A stretch of 64,000 bases of DNA from an uncultured Muribaculaceae bacterium (GTDB lineage Bacteria > Bacteroidota > Bacteroidia > Bacteroidales > Muribaculaceae). The DNA is taken from the NCBI GenBank assembly GCA_934667475.1, contig CAKUMB010000004.1:1-64000 (forward strand), in the 5' to 3' direction. Shown one piece after another: positions 1 through 9,479 of the stretch. Under the pieces are notes generated by a model that saw only the letters and a program-made list of their open reading frames with translations, searched no databases and had not been told where the DNA came from. How positions within the stretch are numbered: the stretch's first letter is position 1; every line of letters starts with the position of its first letter. Both the position numbers and the translations under genes were made by a program.

Positions 1-73
1 GCGAAAATAGCTCAGTTGGTAGAGCGCGACCTTGCCAAGGTCGAGGTCGCGGGTCCGAGTCCCGTTTTTCGCT
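1..73 (+). tRNA. tRNA-Gly (anticodon GCC)
   Basis: The cloverleaf folds completely: a 7-bp acceptor stem (gcgaaaa with ttttcgc), a D arm, an anticodon loop with GCC, and a T arm with the ggtccgagtcc loop region. The 3' CCA is not encoded. It starts at the first base of the window and is followed after 7 bases by tRNA-Leu, so the two are probably one transcript ending at the terminator at 171-216. Other tRNAs could lie upstream, outside the window. Confidence 0.95.
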
Positions 74-80
74 CTTTAAT

Positions 81-164
81 GTCCGGGTGGCGGAATTGGT
101 AGACGCGCTACTTTGAGGGGGTAGTGATCATTGGATTGTGTGAGTTCGAATCTCATCTCGGACA
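81..164 (+). tRNA. tRNA-Leu (anticodon GAG)
   Basis: This is a class II tRNA with a long variable arm, as expected for leucine. The acceptor stem pairs gtccggg with ctcggac. The anticodon stem is ctact/ggtag around the loop ttgaggg, giving anticodon GAG. It shares a transcript with the upstream tRNA-Gly. Confidence 0.95.
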
Positions 165-170
165 CTTAGT

Positions 171-216
171 GAAGAGCCGCTGATTAGCATTGCTAATCGG
201 CGGCTTCTTCTGTTTT
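171..216 (+). terminator. Rho-independent terminator of the tRNA pair
   Basis: A long hairpin (gaagagccgc pairing with gcggcttcttc, with gattag/ctaatc nested inside) is followed by tgttttt. It lies 7 bases after tRNA-Leu. Confidence 0.85.
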
Positions 217-477
217 TATCCGCCAACATAATCCCCATGTGAAAATCTACAAATTCCAAACCATAGTCAAATAGCCATGTTGCCCAATATAATTAAAGTG
301 ATGCAATTAGCTGATAGCAGGTTGTTTGCAAAACAATGACCGTTTATCTGAAAAATGCTCACACATGTCTGTCAGTCGACGACATATTCATCCGCAATGA
401 TTTGTGTAAACCAGCTGACTGCAAAAGCAGTGTGGCAATATGCGGCGGTGCGGGTTGCGAGAGTGGGGGAATTTTGC
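217..477. other. Intergenic region with no gene seen
   Basis: This AT-richer spacer between the tRNA terminator and the dipeptidyl peptidase promoter has no open frame with coding character and no RNA fold I can support. Confidence 0.5.
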
Positions 478-485
478 TACTTTTG
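478..485 (+). promoter_or_regulatory. -7 box (TACTTTTG) of the dipeptidyl peptidase gene
   Basis: TACTTTTG matches the Bacteroidetes -7 consensus TAnnTTTG, 50 bases before the start codon. No convincing -33 TTTG is seen at the usual 19-20 base spacing. Confidence 0.5.
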
Positions 486-535
486 CTTGTGGTAATGGGC
501 TTTAGCCCGTAAGACGCAAGAAATCAGATATTGTT

Positions 536-2734
536 ATGACTATATTCAGCAAAAACGCCATGATGGCGGCCGCCTTTTGCGGCATGTCTGTGCTAAGCGC
601 GCAGGCTCTTGAAATGCAAGACTTTGTGCTGGCGCAAAGCCGCCCCTACACCATTGGCTCGGTGAGTCCGGCCAACGATGGCGGATGTTACTACCAGTTG
701 AGTGCCGATGGGCAGAAAATAAGCAAATGCAGCTATAAGAGCGATGCCGAGGTGGCTGTGGCATTTGATGCCAAGGAAGCCCGCGGTGGCGAAAAGGTTG
801 ACTCGTGGGACGGATTTGAGATGAGTGCCGACGAGAGCAAAATTCTGCTCTGGACCAACTCCGAGCCCATCTACCGGCACAGCTTCAGGGCCGACTACTA
901 TGTGTATGACGTGCGCCACCGCAAGCTCACAAAGCTCTCCGATGCCGGCGGCGAGGAGATAGCCACAATGAGCCCCGACGGCCGCATGGTGGCCTATGTG
1001 AAGGACAACAATATCTACATAAGCAAGCTCGACTATGGCACGCAGGTGGCCGTGACCACCGACGGCAAAAAGAATGAGGTAATCAATGGCGTGCCCGACT
1101 GGGTGTATCAAGAGGAGTTCGGCATTCTTAACTCGCTCACGTGGTCGGCCGACAACCTGACGCTGGCTTTCATCCGCTGGGACGAGAGCCAGGTGCCCAT
1201 GTACTCTATGACCATATATGGCGGCGACTGCAATCCGCGCGACGAGTATGCGCTGTATCCTGGCAAGTATGACTACAAATATCCCGTGGCCGGCGAGAAA
1301 AACTCGGTGGTGAGCGTCATGGCCTATGATGTGGACAACCGCACGCTAAAAAAGATGCAGTTGCCCATGGCCGACGACGACTATGTGCCACACATCGCCT
1401 TCAGTCCCGACCCCACCAAGCTGATGGTGAGCAAGCTCAACCGCACGCAAAACGATTTCAGCATATATGCCGTGAACCCGCGCAGCACCGTGAGCCACGT
1501 GGTGTATAACGAGAAGTCGACCACCTGGGTCGACAGCGAGCTGGCCAACCAGGTGCGCTACTACGACGGATTCTTTGTGATTCCGAGCGACAAGTCGGGC
1601 AACACCCACCTGTATCAGTATAGCCTGAGTGGTGCGCTCATAAAGCAACTCACCAGCGGCAACTACAATGTGACCGACTTCTATGGCTACGACGCCGCGC
1701 GCAAGCAGTTCTACTTCCAGGCCACCAATGGCGAGCTCAACCGCGTGGTGGCGAGCGTCGATGCCAGCGGCCGCACGAAGCGCATCAGTCCCGACAGCGG
1801 CACCACGGCGGCCACGGCCTTCAGCAGCGACTACACCTACTGCATAAGCAACTACAGCGACGCCCGCACGCCCAACCAGTATGCCGTGACTGCCACTGCC
1901 TCGGGCAAGCGCGTGCGCACCTTGCAGACCAATGCCGACTATGCCGAGAAATACACGCGCGCCGATGTGCCCAAGCGCGAGTTCTTCACCATGACCACCG
2001 ACGATGGCGTGAAGCTAAACGGCTATGTGGTGAAGCCCGTTGACTTCGACCCCAACAAGAAGTATCCCGTGATAATGTCGCAATACAGCGGCCCGGGTTC
2101 GCAGCAGGTGCTCAACAAGTGGAAGCTCGACTGGGAGGAATACTTTGCCTCGCAGGGCTACATTGTGGCGTGTGTCGACGGCCGTGGCACCGGTGGCCGC
2201 GGCAAGGCGTTTGAGTCGGTTGTGTATATGAATCTGGGCAAATATGAGACCATCGACCAGCTTGCGGCTGCGCGCTACATGGCCCAGCAGCCATATGTCG
2301 ACAAAGACCGCATTGGCATTTGGGGCTGGAGTTATGGCGGCTACGAGGCCCTGATGGCCATGTCGCAGCCGGGCAGCAAGTATGCGGCCGGTGTGGCCAT
2401 TGCGCCCGTCACCTCGTGGCGGTTCTACGACACCATATATGCCGAGCGCTATATGCGCACTCCGCGCGAGAATGAGGCCGGATACACCGCCAGCTCGCCC
2501 CTCGAGGCTGCAGCGCAGCAAAAGGGCAAACTGATGGTGATGTTTGGCAGTGCCGACGACAATGTGCACATCGTTAACGAAATGCAGTATGTGTCGCGCC
2601 TCACAAGCCTCAACAAGCTGGTGGACATGATGGTGTATCCCAACATGAACCACAGCATCAACGGCTGCGACGTGCGCCTGCCGCTCTACCGCCGCGTGCT
2701 CAAGTTCTTCGACGACAACCTCAAGAACAAATAA
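536..2734 (+). CDS. Dipeptidyl peptidase IV (peptidase family S9B)
   Basis: This 732-aa exported serine peptidase removes X-Pro or X-Ala dipeptides from peptide N-termini, probably in the periplasm. Residues 1-24 form a signal peptide ending in a SAQA cleavage region. Residues about 60-480 are the DPPIV beta-propeller domain, and the C-terminal 230 residues are the alpha/beta hydrolase. The catalytic triad is visible: S599 in GWSYGG, D674/D675 in SADDNVH and H706 in NMNHS. A conserved YQEEF motif, the family's N-terminus-recognising glutamate pair, is at about residue 190. The length is normal for Bacteroidales DPPIV. miaA follows after 8 bases, so the two are probably co-transcribed. Confidence 0.93.
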   Translation: MTIFSKNAMMAAAFCGMSVLSAQALEMQDFVLAQSRPYTIGSVSPANDGGCYYQLSADGQKISKCSYKSDAEVAVAFDAKEARGGEKVDSWDGFEMSADESKILLWTNSEPIYRHSFRADYYVYDVRHRKLTKLSDAGGEEIATMSPDGRMVAYVKDNNIYISKLDYGTQVAVTTDGKKNEVINGVPDWVYQEEFGILNSLTWSADNLTLAFIRWDESQVPMYSMTIYGGDCNPRDEYALYPGKYDYKYPVAGEKNSVVSVMAYDVDNRTLKKMQLPMADDDYVPHIAFSPDPTKLMVSKLNRTQNDFSIYAVNPRSTVSHVVYNEKSTTWVDSELANQVRYYDGFFVIPSDKSGNTHLYQYSLSGALIKQLTSGNYNVTDFYGYDAARKQFYFQATNGELNRVVASVDASGRTKRISPDSGTTAATAFSSDYTYCISNYSDARTPNQYAVTATASGKRVRTLQTNADYAEKYTRADVPKREFFTMTTDDGVKLNGYVVKPVDFDPNKKYPVIMSQYSGPGSQQVLNKWKLDWEEYFASQGYIVACVDGRGTGGRGKAFESVVYMNLGKYETIDQLAAARYMAQQPYVDKDRIGIWGWSYGGYEALMAMSQPGSKYAAGVAIAPVTSWRFYDTIYAERYMRTPRENEAGYTASSPLEAAAQQKGKLMVMFGSADDNVHIVNEMQYVSRLTSLNKLVDMMVYPNMNHSINGCDVRLPLYRRVLKFFDDNLKNK

Positions 2735-2742
2735 TCGGAGCC

Positions 2743-3693
2743 ATGGCCCAGCACGACGACGAAATCCTGTATGTAATCACCGGGCCCACTGCCTCGGGCA
2801 AGACTGCCCGCGCCGTGAGCCTGGCCCGCGCCATTGGCGGCGAAATCATCAGCGCCGACTCGCGCCAGCTCTACCGCGGCATGGATTTGGGCACGGGCAA
2901 GGACCTCGACGAGTATGGCGACGTGCCATATCACCTCATCGACATCTGCCCGGCCGGCTACCGCTACAACTTGTTTGAGTACATGCGCGACTACGCTCAG
3001 GCCCTCGATGGCATCCGCTGCCGCGGCAATGCCGCCGTGGTGTGCGGCGGCACGGGCCTGTATGTGGAGAGCATTGTGAAGGGCATAGCCCTGCCGCCAG
3101 TGCCCGCCAACCCGCAGCTGCGTGCAAGCCTTGAGGGCAAAAGCCTCGACGAGCTTGCGCAGATACTGCGGCAATACAAGGCGCTGCACAATGTCACCGA
3201 CGTTGACACCTGCAAGCGTGCCATCCGCGCCATCGAGATTTGCGACTACTACCACCGCAACCCCCACCTTAAGCAGCTCACCGAGCCTCGGCCACTGCGC
3301 AACGCCCTGATTATAGGCGTAGACATCGACCGCGACACGCGCCGTGAGCGCATCACTGCCCGCCTTAAGGCCCGCCTCGACGCCGGCATGGCCGACGAGG
3401 TGCGGCGGCTCATCGACGGTGGCGTGGCTCCCGACGACCTCATCTACTATGGGTTGGAGTATAAGTGGATCACGCGCTATGTGACCGGCGAAATCACCCG
3501 CGACGAAATGTTTACGCGCCTCGAGGCCGCCATCCACCAGTTTGCCAAGCGGCAAATGACGTGGTTCCGTGGCATGGAGCGCCGCGGCTTCACCATTCAC
3601 TGGCTGCCGTGGAATCTGCCCGATGACGAGTTTAATGCCCGTGTGCTGCAGCTGGCCGCCGAGCTGCGCCAAAGCCTCGGCACGCAGCCATAA
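2743..3693 (+). CDS. miaA: tRNA dimethylallyltransferase MiaA
   Basis: MiaA transfers a dimethylallyl group to N6 of A37 in tRNAs that read UNN codons. The 316-aa protein has the P-loop GPTASGKT at residues 14-21 and the SADSRQLYRGMDLGTGK signature just after it. Length and motif order match the family. The ATG lies 8 bases after the dipeptidyl peptidase stop, suggesting translational coupling. The downstream permease starts 34 bases later. Confidence 0.96.
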   Translation: MAQHDDEILYVITGPTASGKTARAVSLARAIGGEIISADSRQLYRGMDLGTGKDLDEYGDVPYHLIDICPAGYRYNLFEYMRDYAQALDGIRCRGNAAVVCGGTGLYVESIVKGIALPPVPANPQLRASLEGKSLDELAQILRQYKALHNVTDVDTCKRAIRAIEICDYYHRNPHLKQLTEPRPLRNALIIGVDIDRDTRRERITARLKARLDAGMADEVRRLIDGGVAPDDLIYYGLEYKWITRYVTGEITRDEMFTRLEAAIHQFAKRQMTWFRGMERRGFTIHWLPWNLPDDEFNARVLQLAAELRQSLGTQP

Positions 3694-3727
3694 CTGAAAA
3701 AAACTAAAGAGAGAAAAACAGATATCA

Positions 3728-4948
3728 ATGACTACCGACCAACTGACGCCAATGCGAAAGGGAATTGTGGGTGTGCAATTCCTGTTTGTGGCCTTTGGGG
3801 CCACCGTGCTTGTGCCGCTGCTTGTGGGGCTCGACCCCGCCACGGCGCTTTTTTCTGCCGGACTGGGCACCTTCATCTTCCACCTTGTCACACGCGGCCG
3901 CGTGCCCATATTCCTGGGCAGCAGCTTTGCCTTCATTGCTCCAATGATTGCCGCCAGCAAGCAGTGGGGCATGCCAGGCACACTTGCCGGCCTGTGCGGT
4001 GTGGCGCTGGTCTACTTTGTGATGAGCGCGCTGGTCAAGTGGCAGGGTAGGCGGCTGCTCGACCGCCTGTTTCCGCCCGTGGTGATAGGTCCGGTGATAA
4101 TCCTCATTGGCCTCACCCTTTCGGGCAGTGGCGTGAACATGGCCAAAACCAACTGGACTCTGGCTCTGGTTTCGCTTGCCACCGCCATTTGCGTGCTCAC
4201 CCTTGGCCGCGGCCTCATCAAACTGGTGCCCGTGGTGTGCGGCATTGCTGTGGGCTATGTGGTGGCTTGCTGCATGGGTGTGGTCGACTTCGAGCCGGTG
4301 AAGCAGGCACCATGGTTTGCGCTGCCGTCGTCAATCGCCCACTTCCACTTGCCGCAGTTTTCGTGGGCGCCGTTCTTCTACATGATTCCCGTGGCCATAG
4401 CTCCCGTGATTGAGCACATAGGCGATGTGTATGTGGTGAGCGCGGTGGCCGGCAAAGACTTTGCCAAGTCGCCCGGACTGCACCGCACCATGCTTGGCGA
4501 CGGCCTTGCCTGCCTTGCGGCCTCGTTTTTCGGCGGCCCTCCAGTCACCACCTACAGCGAGGTGACGGGTGCCATGTCGATCACCAAGGTCACCAGCCCG
4601 CAGGTGATACGCATTGCCGCAGCCACAGCCATAGTGTTTTCGGTGATAGGCAAGTTGTCGGCACTGCTGCAATCCATTCCGCAGGCCGTGCTGGGCGGCA
4701 TCATGCTGCTGCTGTTTGGCACCATAGCCAGCGTGGGCGTGCAAAATCTGGTGCAGCACAAGGTTGACCTCAACGACACCCGCAATGTGATAATAGTGTC
4801 GGTGACCCTCACCATGGGCATCGGCGGCGCCGTGCTTCAGCTTGGCTCGTTCACCATGGCAGGCATTGGTCTGAGCGCCATAGTGGGAGTGCTGCTCAAC
4901 CTGGTGCTGCCCAAGTCGAAGCCCAGCGGCAGCGATAGCCAGCAGTGA
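3728..4948 (+). CDS. uraA: NCS2 family uracil/xanthine permease
   Basis: This 406-aa inner-membrane protein imports a nucleobase, probably uracil, by proton symport. About 12-14 hydrophobic helices are visible. FLGSSFAF near residue 60 and the substrate-site helix containing APVIEHIGD near residue 225 are characteristic of the UraA/NCS2 family. NCS2 members differ in substrate (uracil, xanthine, guanine), so the symbol rests on overall resemblance to UraA. It is probably part of a dpp-miaA-permease run, with a 34-base gap before it. Confidence 0.85.
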   Translation: MTTDQLTPMRKGIVGVQFLFVAFGATVLVPLLVGLDPATALFSAGLGTFIFHLVTRGRVPIFLGSSFAFIAPMIAASKQWGMPGTLAGLCGVALVYFVMSALVKWQGRRLLDRLFPPVVIGPVIILIGLTLSGSGVNMAKTNWTLALVSLATAICVLTLGRGLIKLVPVVCGIAVGYVVACCMGVVDFEPVKQAPWFALPSSIAHFHLPQFSWAPFFYMIPVAIAPVIEHIGDVYVVSAVAGKDFAKSPGLHRTMLGDGLACLAASFFGGPPVTTYSEVTGAMSITKVTSPQVIRIAAATAIVFSVIGKLSALLQSIPQAVLGGIMLLLFGTIASVGVQNLVQHKVDLNDTRNVIIVSVTLTMGIGGAVLQLGSFTMAGIGLSAIVGVLLNLVLPKSKPSGSDSQQ

Positions 4949-5021
4949 CTTCAGCGCGGCCGTTGTCGCGCGAGTCCATAGGCCAGCAAAACAAATAATG
5001 CACACAATAAAACTTTAAACT

Positions 5022-5210
5022 ATGAGCATCATACTGACTATACTTTTCTTGGTGGCGGTTGTCGTTGTCGCTAAGTGGATGATTGGACTTAAAATCAAAC
5101 TTTTCCGCTGGTTTTGGGGCTATGAGGATGGCGAGGAGATGCCGTTTCTCATGAAGTTGTTGCTGTTTCACTGGCTGTTTGGCAGCCACGGTAGAGACGG
5201 CTCAGACTGA
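5022..5210 (+). CDS. Small membrane protein of unknown function (62 aa)
   Basis: A 62-aa frame begins with one strongly hydrophobic helix (residues 2-18) followed by a basic, aromatic-rich segment (KIKLFRWFWGYEDGEE) and a second hydrophobic stretch at about 41-52. Residue usage looks coding. It lies 73 bases after the permease on the same strand and ends 5 bases before the convergent MATE gene. I do not recognise the family; a spurious frame is possible. Confidence 0.5.
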   Translation: MSIILTILFLVAVVVVAKWMIGLKIKLFRWFWGYEDGEEMPFLMKLLLFHWLFGSHGRDGSD

Positions 5211-5215
5211 GGACC

Positions 5216-6544
5216 TCAGTGCATGTGCCTTAGCGCGCCGCGCAGAATGGGCACTGCGAGCAAAAACGAGCACACGTCGCACACCGCAGGGCATATTTCC
5301 ACCCCGTGCAGCCCCATGGCCACAGGCAGCAGCAGTATGGCCGGTATGAAAAACAGTCCCTGCCGGGCCGAGGCCAGCAAATTGGCCCGCCACGTCATGC
5401 CCACCGTCTGCAGCATCATGTTGGCATACATGAATAGGCCTATCAGCGGCAGCGTCACCAGCTGCCAGCGCAGCGCCGTGGCGCCTATGGCCACCACTTG
5501 CGCATCGTTGCGGAAGGTGGCTATAATGCCGTGGGTGAAGCCGAAGCCCAGCACCGAGCACAGCAGCAGAAATGCCGTGCCCACCTTCACGCAAAACCAC
5601 ATTCCCTCCTTCACGCGGCCATACAGCCCCGCACCGTAGCAGAATCCGCACAGTGGCTGGTAGCCCTGCCCAAGGCCGATTATGGCGGCCATGACGAGCA
5701 TGGTTATGCGGTTCACTATGCTCATTGCGGCAATGGCGGCATCGCCATAGGCTGCAGCTGCCACGTTCATTAGTATTGTGGCCACGCTGCCCAGACTCTG
5801 CCGCAGCAGCGACGGTGTGCCGCCCCCCAATATCTCCAAAAGGAAAGCCTTGCTGGGTGTGAAGTTGCGCCAGTGCAGCCTCAGGTTGTCGCCACGGTGC
5901 GTCATGGCCAGCAGCAGCGCGCAGCTGCCCATCTGCCCGGCCACGGTGGCACATGCGGCCCCGGCCACGCCCATGCCCGCCACGAATATCAGCAGCGGGT
6001 CGAGCACAATGTTGAGCACCGCCCCAGCCACCACTGCCAGCATAGCGTGGGCCGCGTTGCCCTGAAAGCGCAGTTGGTTGTTGAGCGTGAGCGAGGCCGT
6101 GCAAAACGGCGCTCCCAGCAGCACTATGCCCATGTAGCTCTCGGTGGACGGCAATATGGTGGGTGTCGATCCCAGGGCCACCGACAGCGGTGTGAGCAGC
6201 GCCAGTCCTGCGGCCATTATCACCACTCCCGTGCCAAACGACAGCACCACGCCCGTCACGGCCATGCGCTCGGCCTGACGCTGGCGCCGTGCCCCCAGTT
6301 CGCGCGAAATGAAGTTGCCCGACCCGTGGCCGTAGAAGAATCCTATGGCCTGAAGCACAAACATCACCGAAAACACTATGCCCACGGCCGCTGTGGCCTG
6401 GGTGCTGATGTAGCCCACAAAAAAGGTGTCGGCCAGATTATATATGCTGGTCACAAGCATTGTGGCAATGGTGGACACCGACATTCGGGCCACCACCCGT
6501 GGCACAGGGGCCGTGGTCAGGAAGGTGTAGTTGCTCATTTCCAT
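5216..6544 (-). CDS. MATE family efflux transporter
   Basis: This protein of about 442 aa, with twelve hydrophobic helices in two homologous halves, exports drugs or other organic compounds in exchange for Na+ or H+. The first half begins VPRVVARMSVSTIATMLV and contains YNLADTFFVGYI, both typical of MatE domains. The open frame extends to a GTG at 6577, but that upstream part lies in the T-run and terminator of the acyl-CoA dehydrogenase operon. I therefore choose the ATG at 6544; an ATG at 6538 is also possible. The substrate is unknown. Confidence 0.9.
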   Translation of the reverse strand: MEMSNYTFLTTAPVPRVVARMSVSTIATMLVTSIYNLADTFFVGYISTQATAAVGIVFSVMFVLQAIGFFYGHGSGNFISRELGARRQRQAERMAVTGVVLSFGTGVVIMAAGLALLTPLSVALGSTPTILPSTESYMGIVLLGAPFCTASLTLNNQLRFQGNAAHAMLAVVAGAVLNIVLDPLLIFVAGMGVAGAACATVAGQMGSCALLLAMTHRGDNLRLHWRNFTPSKAFLLEILGGGTPSLLRQSLGSVATILMNVAAAAYGDAAIAAMSIVNRITMLVMAAIIGLGQGYQPLCGFCYGAGLYGRVKEGMWFCVKVGTAFLLLCSVLGFGFTHGIIATFRNDAQVVAIGATALRWQLVTLPLIGLFMYANMMLQTVGMTWRANLLASARQGLFFIPAILLLPVAMGLHGVEICPAVCDVCSFLLAVPILRGALRHMH

Positions 6545-6564
6545 AAGTGTGCTGCTATTATATG

Positions 6565-6626
6565 TGAAAAAAAACACTTGAGGCGCACGCCCACGGCCAT
6601 TGTCCCGTGTTGCGTGCCCTCAAGTG
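6565..6626 (-). terminator. Terminator of the etf/acyl-CoA dehydrogenase operon
   Basis: Read on the minus strand, a stem of cacttgagg/cctcaagtg (6575-6583 with 6618-6626), extended inward by GCACGC/GCGTGC, runs into a stretch of eight T (6567-6574). It lies just after the dehydrogenase stop and just before the MATE start. Confidence 0.85.
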
Positions 6627-6694
6627 AATAGTTGTGTTGCTATGAATGCGCTTGGGGGCGTGCTTGGTGCCCGCTCCAGGCGTGTGCGTCGAGT

Positions 6695-8401
6695 TTAGTC
6701 CTGCTTATAGTTGGCGAAGTCGGCGGGCTGGAATTCGGCAATGAATTTGGCGTTGGCGGCAACTTGTGCCTCGCCATAGTTCACATACACGTGGGCCGAC
6801 TTGCTGAACAGCTCGGGCTTGTTGGTTGCATCGTAGATGAGCAGATAGCCCATAATGATGTGGCCGGCCATCTCCACCAGGCGGCGGGCCTGGAAGTTGA
6901 CGTATTCGGTGTCGCCCACGGCCTTCACCGTCTCCACAGCCTTCTCATAAGTCTCAATCATCTTGTCGAGCTTGTCCTTGAGCGGCAGCATCTCGTCGCT
7001 GTAGGTGCCGGCGGCATACTCCTTCATCTGGGCCGAATAGGTGCCGGTGGTCACGTGGCGTATTGCGGCCACCACCTGCAGCTGGGTTGTGCCCTCATAG
7101 ATGCTGGTGATGCGCGCGTCGCGGTAGATGCGCTCGCAAGCGTAGTCGCGCATGAAGCCCGAGCCGCCGTGCACCTGCACGCAGTCGTAGGCGTTCTGGT
7201 TGGCAAACTCGCTGGTCATGCCCTTGGCCAGCGGCGTGAAGGCGTCGGCCAGGCGGTTGTAGTGCTTGCGCTCGGCGCGCTCCTCGGGGGTGAGGGTGCG
7301 CTCGCGCGATATTGCGTCGTAGGTCTTGTACACATCCACAAAGCGCGTGCATTCATACAGAATTGTGCGCGATGCGTCGAGCTTGGCCTTGATGTTGGCC
7401 ACCAGCTCGGCCACTGCCGGGAAGTTGATGATGGGCTGTCCAAACTGCTCGCGGCTGCGGGCATAGGCGTCGGCCTCGCGGTAGGCGCTTTCGCTCACAC
7501 CCACCGACTGGGCTGCGATGCCCAGGCGGGCGCCGTTCATCAGGCTCATCACATATTTAATAAGGCCCAGGCGGCGCGAGCCGCAAAGTTCGGCCTTGGC
7601 GTTCTTGAACACCAGCTCGCATGTGGGGCTGCCGTGTATGCCCATCTTGTCCTCGATGCGGCGCACCGTCACGCCACCGTCGCGCTTGTCGAATATGAAC
7701 ATCGACAGGCCGCGGCCGTCGTGGCTGCCGGCCTCAGAGCGGGCCAGCACCAGGGCAATGTCGCCGTCGCCGTTGGTGATGAAGCGCTTCACGCCGTTTA
7801 GGCGCCAAGTGCCGTCTTCGGCCTCGGTGGCCTTGAGCATCACCGACTGCAGGTCGCTGCCGGCGTCGGGCTCGGTGAGGTCCATGGCCATGGTCTCGCC
7901 TGCGCACACGCGGGGCAGGAAGCGCTGGCGCTGATCCTCGCTTGCAAACTCGCATATGGTTTCGGCGCAGTCTTGCAGGCCCCAGATGTTAACAAAGCTG
8001 GCGTCGGCGCGGCTCACCAGGTCGGCTGCCATGATGTAGGGCACCAGCGAGAAGTTGAGGCCGCCATACTGGCGCGGCAGCGATATGCCCATGAGGCCGG
8101 CCTGCACCAGGGCCTTGAGGTTGGCCTCGGTGCCGCTTGCATAGCGCACGCGGCCGTTTTCGTGGTGCGGGCCTTCGAGGTCAACGTCTTTTGCGTTGGG
8201 AGCCACGATGTCGCCGCTGATTTCGCCTGCTATCTCAAGCACCTTCTCGTAGGAGTCCATTGCGTCCTCGAAGCTGAACGGGGCGTAGTCATACTTCTCG
8301 CACTCGGTGAAGTTGCGCTCGCGCAGTGTCACAATCTTCTTCATCAGCGGATGATTCAGATAATACTGGAGCGCCTTATTGTCGTTATAGAAATTTGCCA
8401 T
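6695..8401 (-). CDS. Acyl-CoA dehydrogenase with C-terminal extension
   Basis: This 568-aa FAD enzyme oxidises an acyl-CoA to the trans-2-enoyl-CoA and passes electrons to the ETF encoded just upstream. MDLTEPDAGSDL at about residue 170 is the flavin/substrate signature. QVHGGSGFMRDYACERIYRDARI followed by YEGTTQLQ carries the family's C-terminal FAD contacts and catalytic-glutamate region. About 100 residues follow the standard fold, as in the longer dehydrogenases often found beside etf genes. It is the last gene of an etfB-etfA-dehydrogenase operon, 18 bases after etfA. The physiological acyl-CoA is not evident. Confidence 0.92.
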   Translation of the reverse strand: MANFYNDNKALQYYLNHPLMKKIVTLRERNFTECEKYDYAPFSFEDAMDSYEKVLEIAGEISGDIVAPNAKDVDLEGPHHENGRVRYASGTEANLKALVQAGLMGISLPRQYGGLNFSLVPYIMAADLVSRADASFVNIWGLQDCAETICEFASEDQRQRFLPRVCAGETMAMDLTEPDAGSDLQSVMLKATEAEDGTWRLNGVKRFITNGDGDIALVLARSEAGSHDGRGLSMFIFDKRDGGVTVRRIEDKMGIHGSPTCELVFKNAKAELCGSRRLGLIKYVMSLMNGARLGIAAQSVGVSESAYREADAYARSREQFGQPIINFPAVAELVANIKAKLDASRTILYECTRFVDVYKTYDAISRERTLTPEERAERKHYNRLADAFTPLAKGMTSEFANQNAYDCVQVHGGSGFMRDYACERIYRDARITSIYEGTTQLQVVAAIRHVTTGTYSAQMKEYAAGTYSDEMLPLKDKLDKMIETYEKAVETVKAVGDTEYVNFQARRLVEMAGHIIMGYLLIYDATNKPELFSKSAHVYVNYGEAQVAANAKFIAEFQPADFANYKQD

Positions 8402-8419
8402 TTTTTGTGTTTGTGCTGA

Positions 8420-9448
8420 TTACTTAGAGTTCTTTTTGTAATACTTGATGAGGCGCGGAATCACATCTTCCACATTGCCCGTAATCACGTAGTCGGCAAT
8501 GTTGTTGATGGGCGCGTTGGGGTCGCTGTTGACCGACACTATTATCGAGCTGTCCTGCATGCCGGCCACGTGCTGAATCTGGCCCGAGATGCCGCAGGCT
8601 ATATACAGCTTGGGGCGCACGGTGACGCCCGTCTGGCCAATTTGGCGCTCATGCTCGGTGAAGCCTGCGTCCACTGCGGCGCGCGAGGCGCCCACCTCAC
8701 CGCCCAGGGTTTCGGCCAGCTCATAGATGAGCTTGAAGTTCTCCTTGCTGCCCACGCCATAGCCGCCGGCCACAATTATCGGAGAGTTCTTTATGTTGAT
8801 TTTCGACTTCTCCACCTCGCGGTCGATGATTTCCACCACATAGCTGGCCTCGTCGATGTATTTCTTGGGGTCGAGGTCCACCACGGCGCCCTTGTAGTTG
8901 GCGTCATAGATTTCCTTTTTCATCACGCCCTCGCGCACGGTGGCCATTTGCGGACGGTGCTCGGGGTTGACGATGGTGGCCACAATGTTGCCGCCGAATG
9001 CCGGGCGAATCTGATACAGCAGGTCCTTATACTCCTTTTTGCTGATGGGGTCGGTGTGGTCGCCTATCTCCAGTGCGGTGCAGTCGGCGGTGAGGCCGCT
9101 GTGCAGGCACGACGACACGCGCGGGCCCAGGTCGCGGCCAATGGTGGTGGCGCCCATGAAGCAGATGCGCGGCTTTATTTCCTTAAACAGGTTGATCACG
9201 GCCTGGCTGTGGGGCAGCGAGGTGTAGGGATACAGGCGGTCGTCCTGCACCTTGTAGACCACATCCACGCCGTAGGGGAACAGCTGGTTTTCGATGCCCT
9301 CAAGCTTGTCGCCAATCACAAGCGCTTCGAGCTTTATGCCGAGTTGCGAGGCAAGGGCGCGGCCCTTGGTGAGGAGCTCAAGGCTCACATCGGCCACGTG
9401 GCCCTCATCATACTCGCAGTATACTACTAAATTATTCTTGTCTTCCAT
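8420..9448 (-). CDS. etfA: Electron transfer flavoprotein, alpha subunit
   Basis: This 342-aa subunit binds FAD and, with EtfB, accepts electrons from acyl-CoA dehydrogenase. The C-terminal FAD domain is clear: GGYGVGSKENF at about residue 230, then GASRAAVDAG, GQTG, GISGQIQH and SVNSDPNAPI. It lies between etfB (31 bases upstream) and the dehydrogenase, the usual order for a functional partner set. Confidence 0.95.
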   Translation of the reverse strand: MEDKNNLVVYCEYDEGHVADVSLELLTKGRALASQLGIKLEALVIGDKLEGIENQLFPYGVDVVYKVQDDRLYPYTSLPHSQAVINLFKEIKPRICFMGATTIGRDLGPRVSSCLHSGLTADCTALEIGDHTDPISKKEYKDLLYQIRPAFGGNIVATIVNPEHRPQMATVREGVMKKEIYDANYKGAVVDLDPKKYIDEASYVVEIIDREVEKSKINIKNSPIIVAGGYGVGSKENFKLIYELAETLGGEVGASRAAVDAGFTEHERQIGQTGVTVRPKLYIACGISGQIQHVAGMQDSSIIVSVNSDPNAPINNIADYVITGNVEDVIPRLIKYYKKNSK

Positions 9449-9479
9449 TTTTTTGTTCTGAGAAAAAGTTGAATGTGTG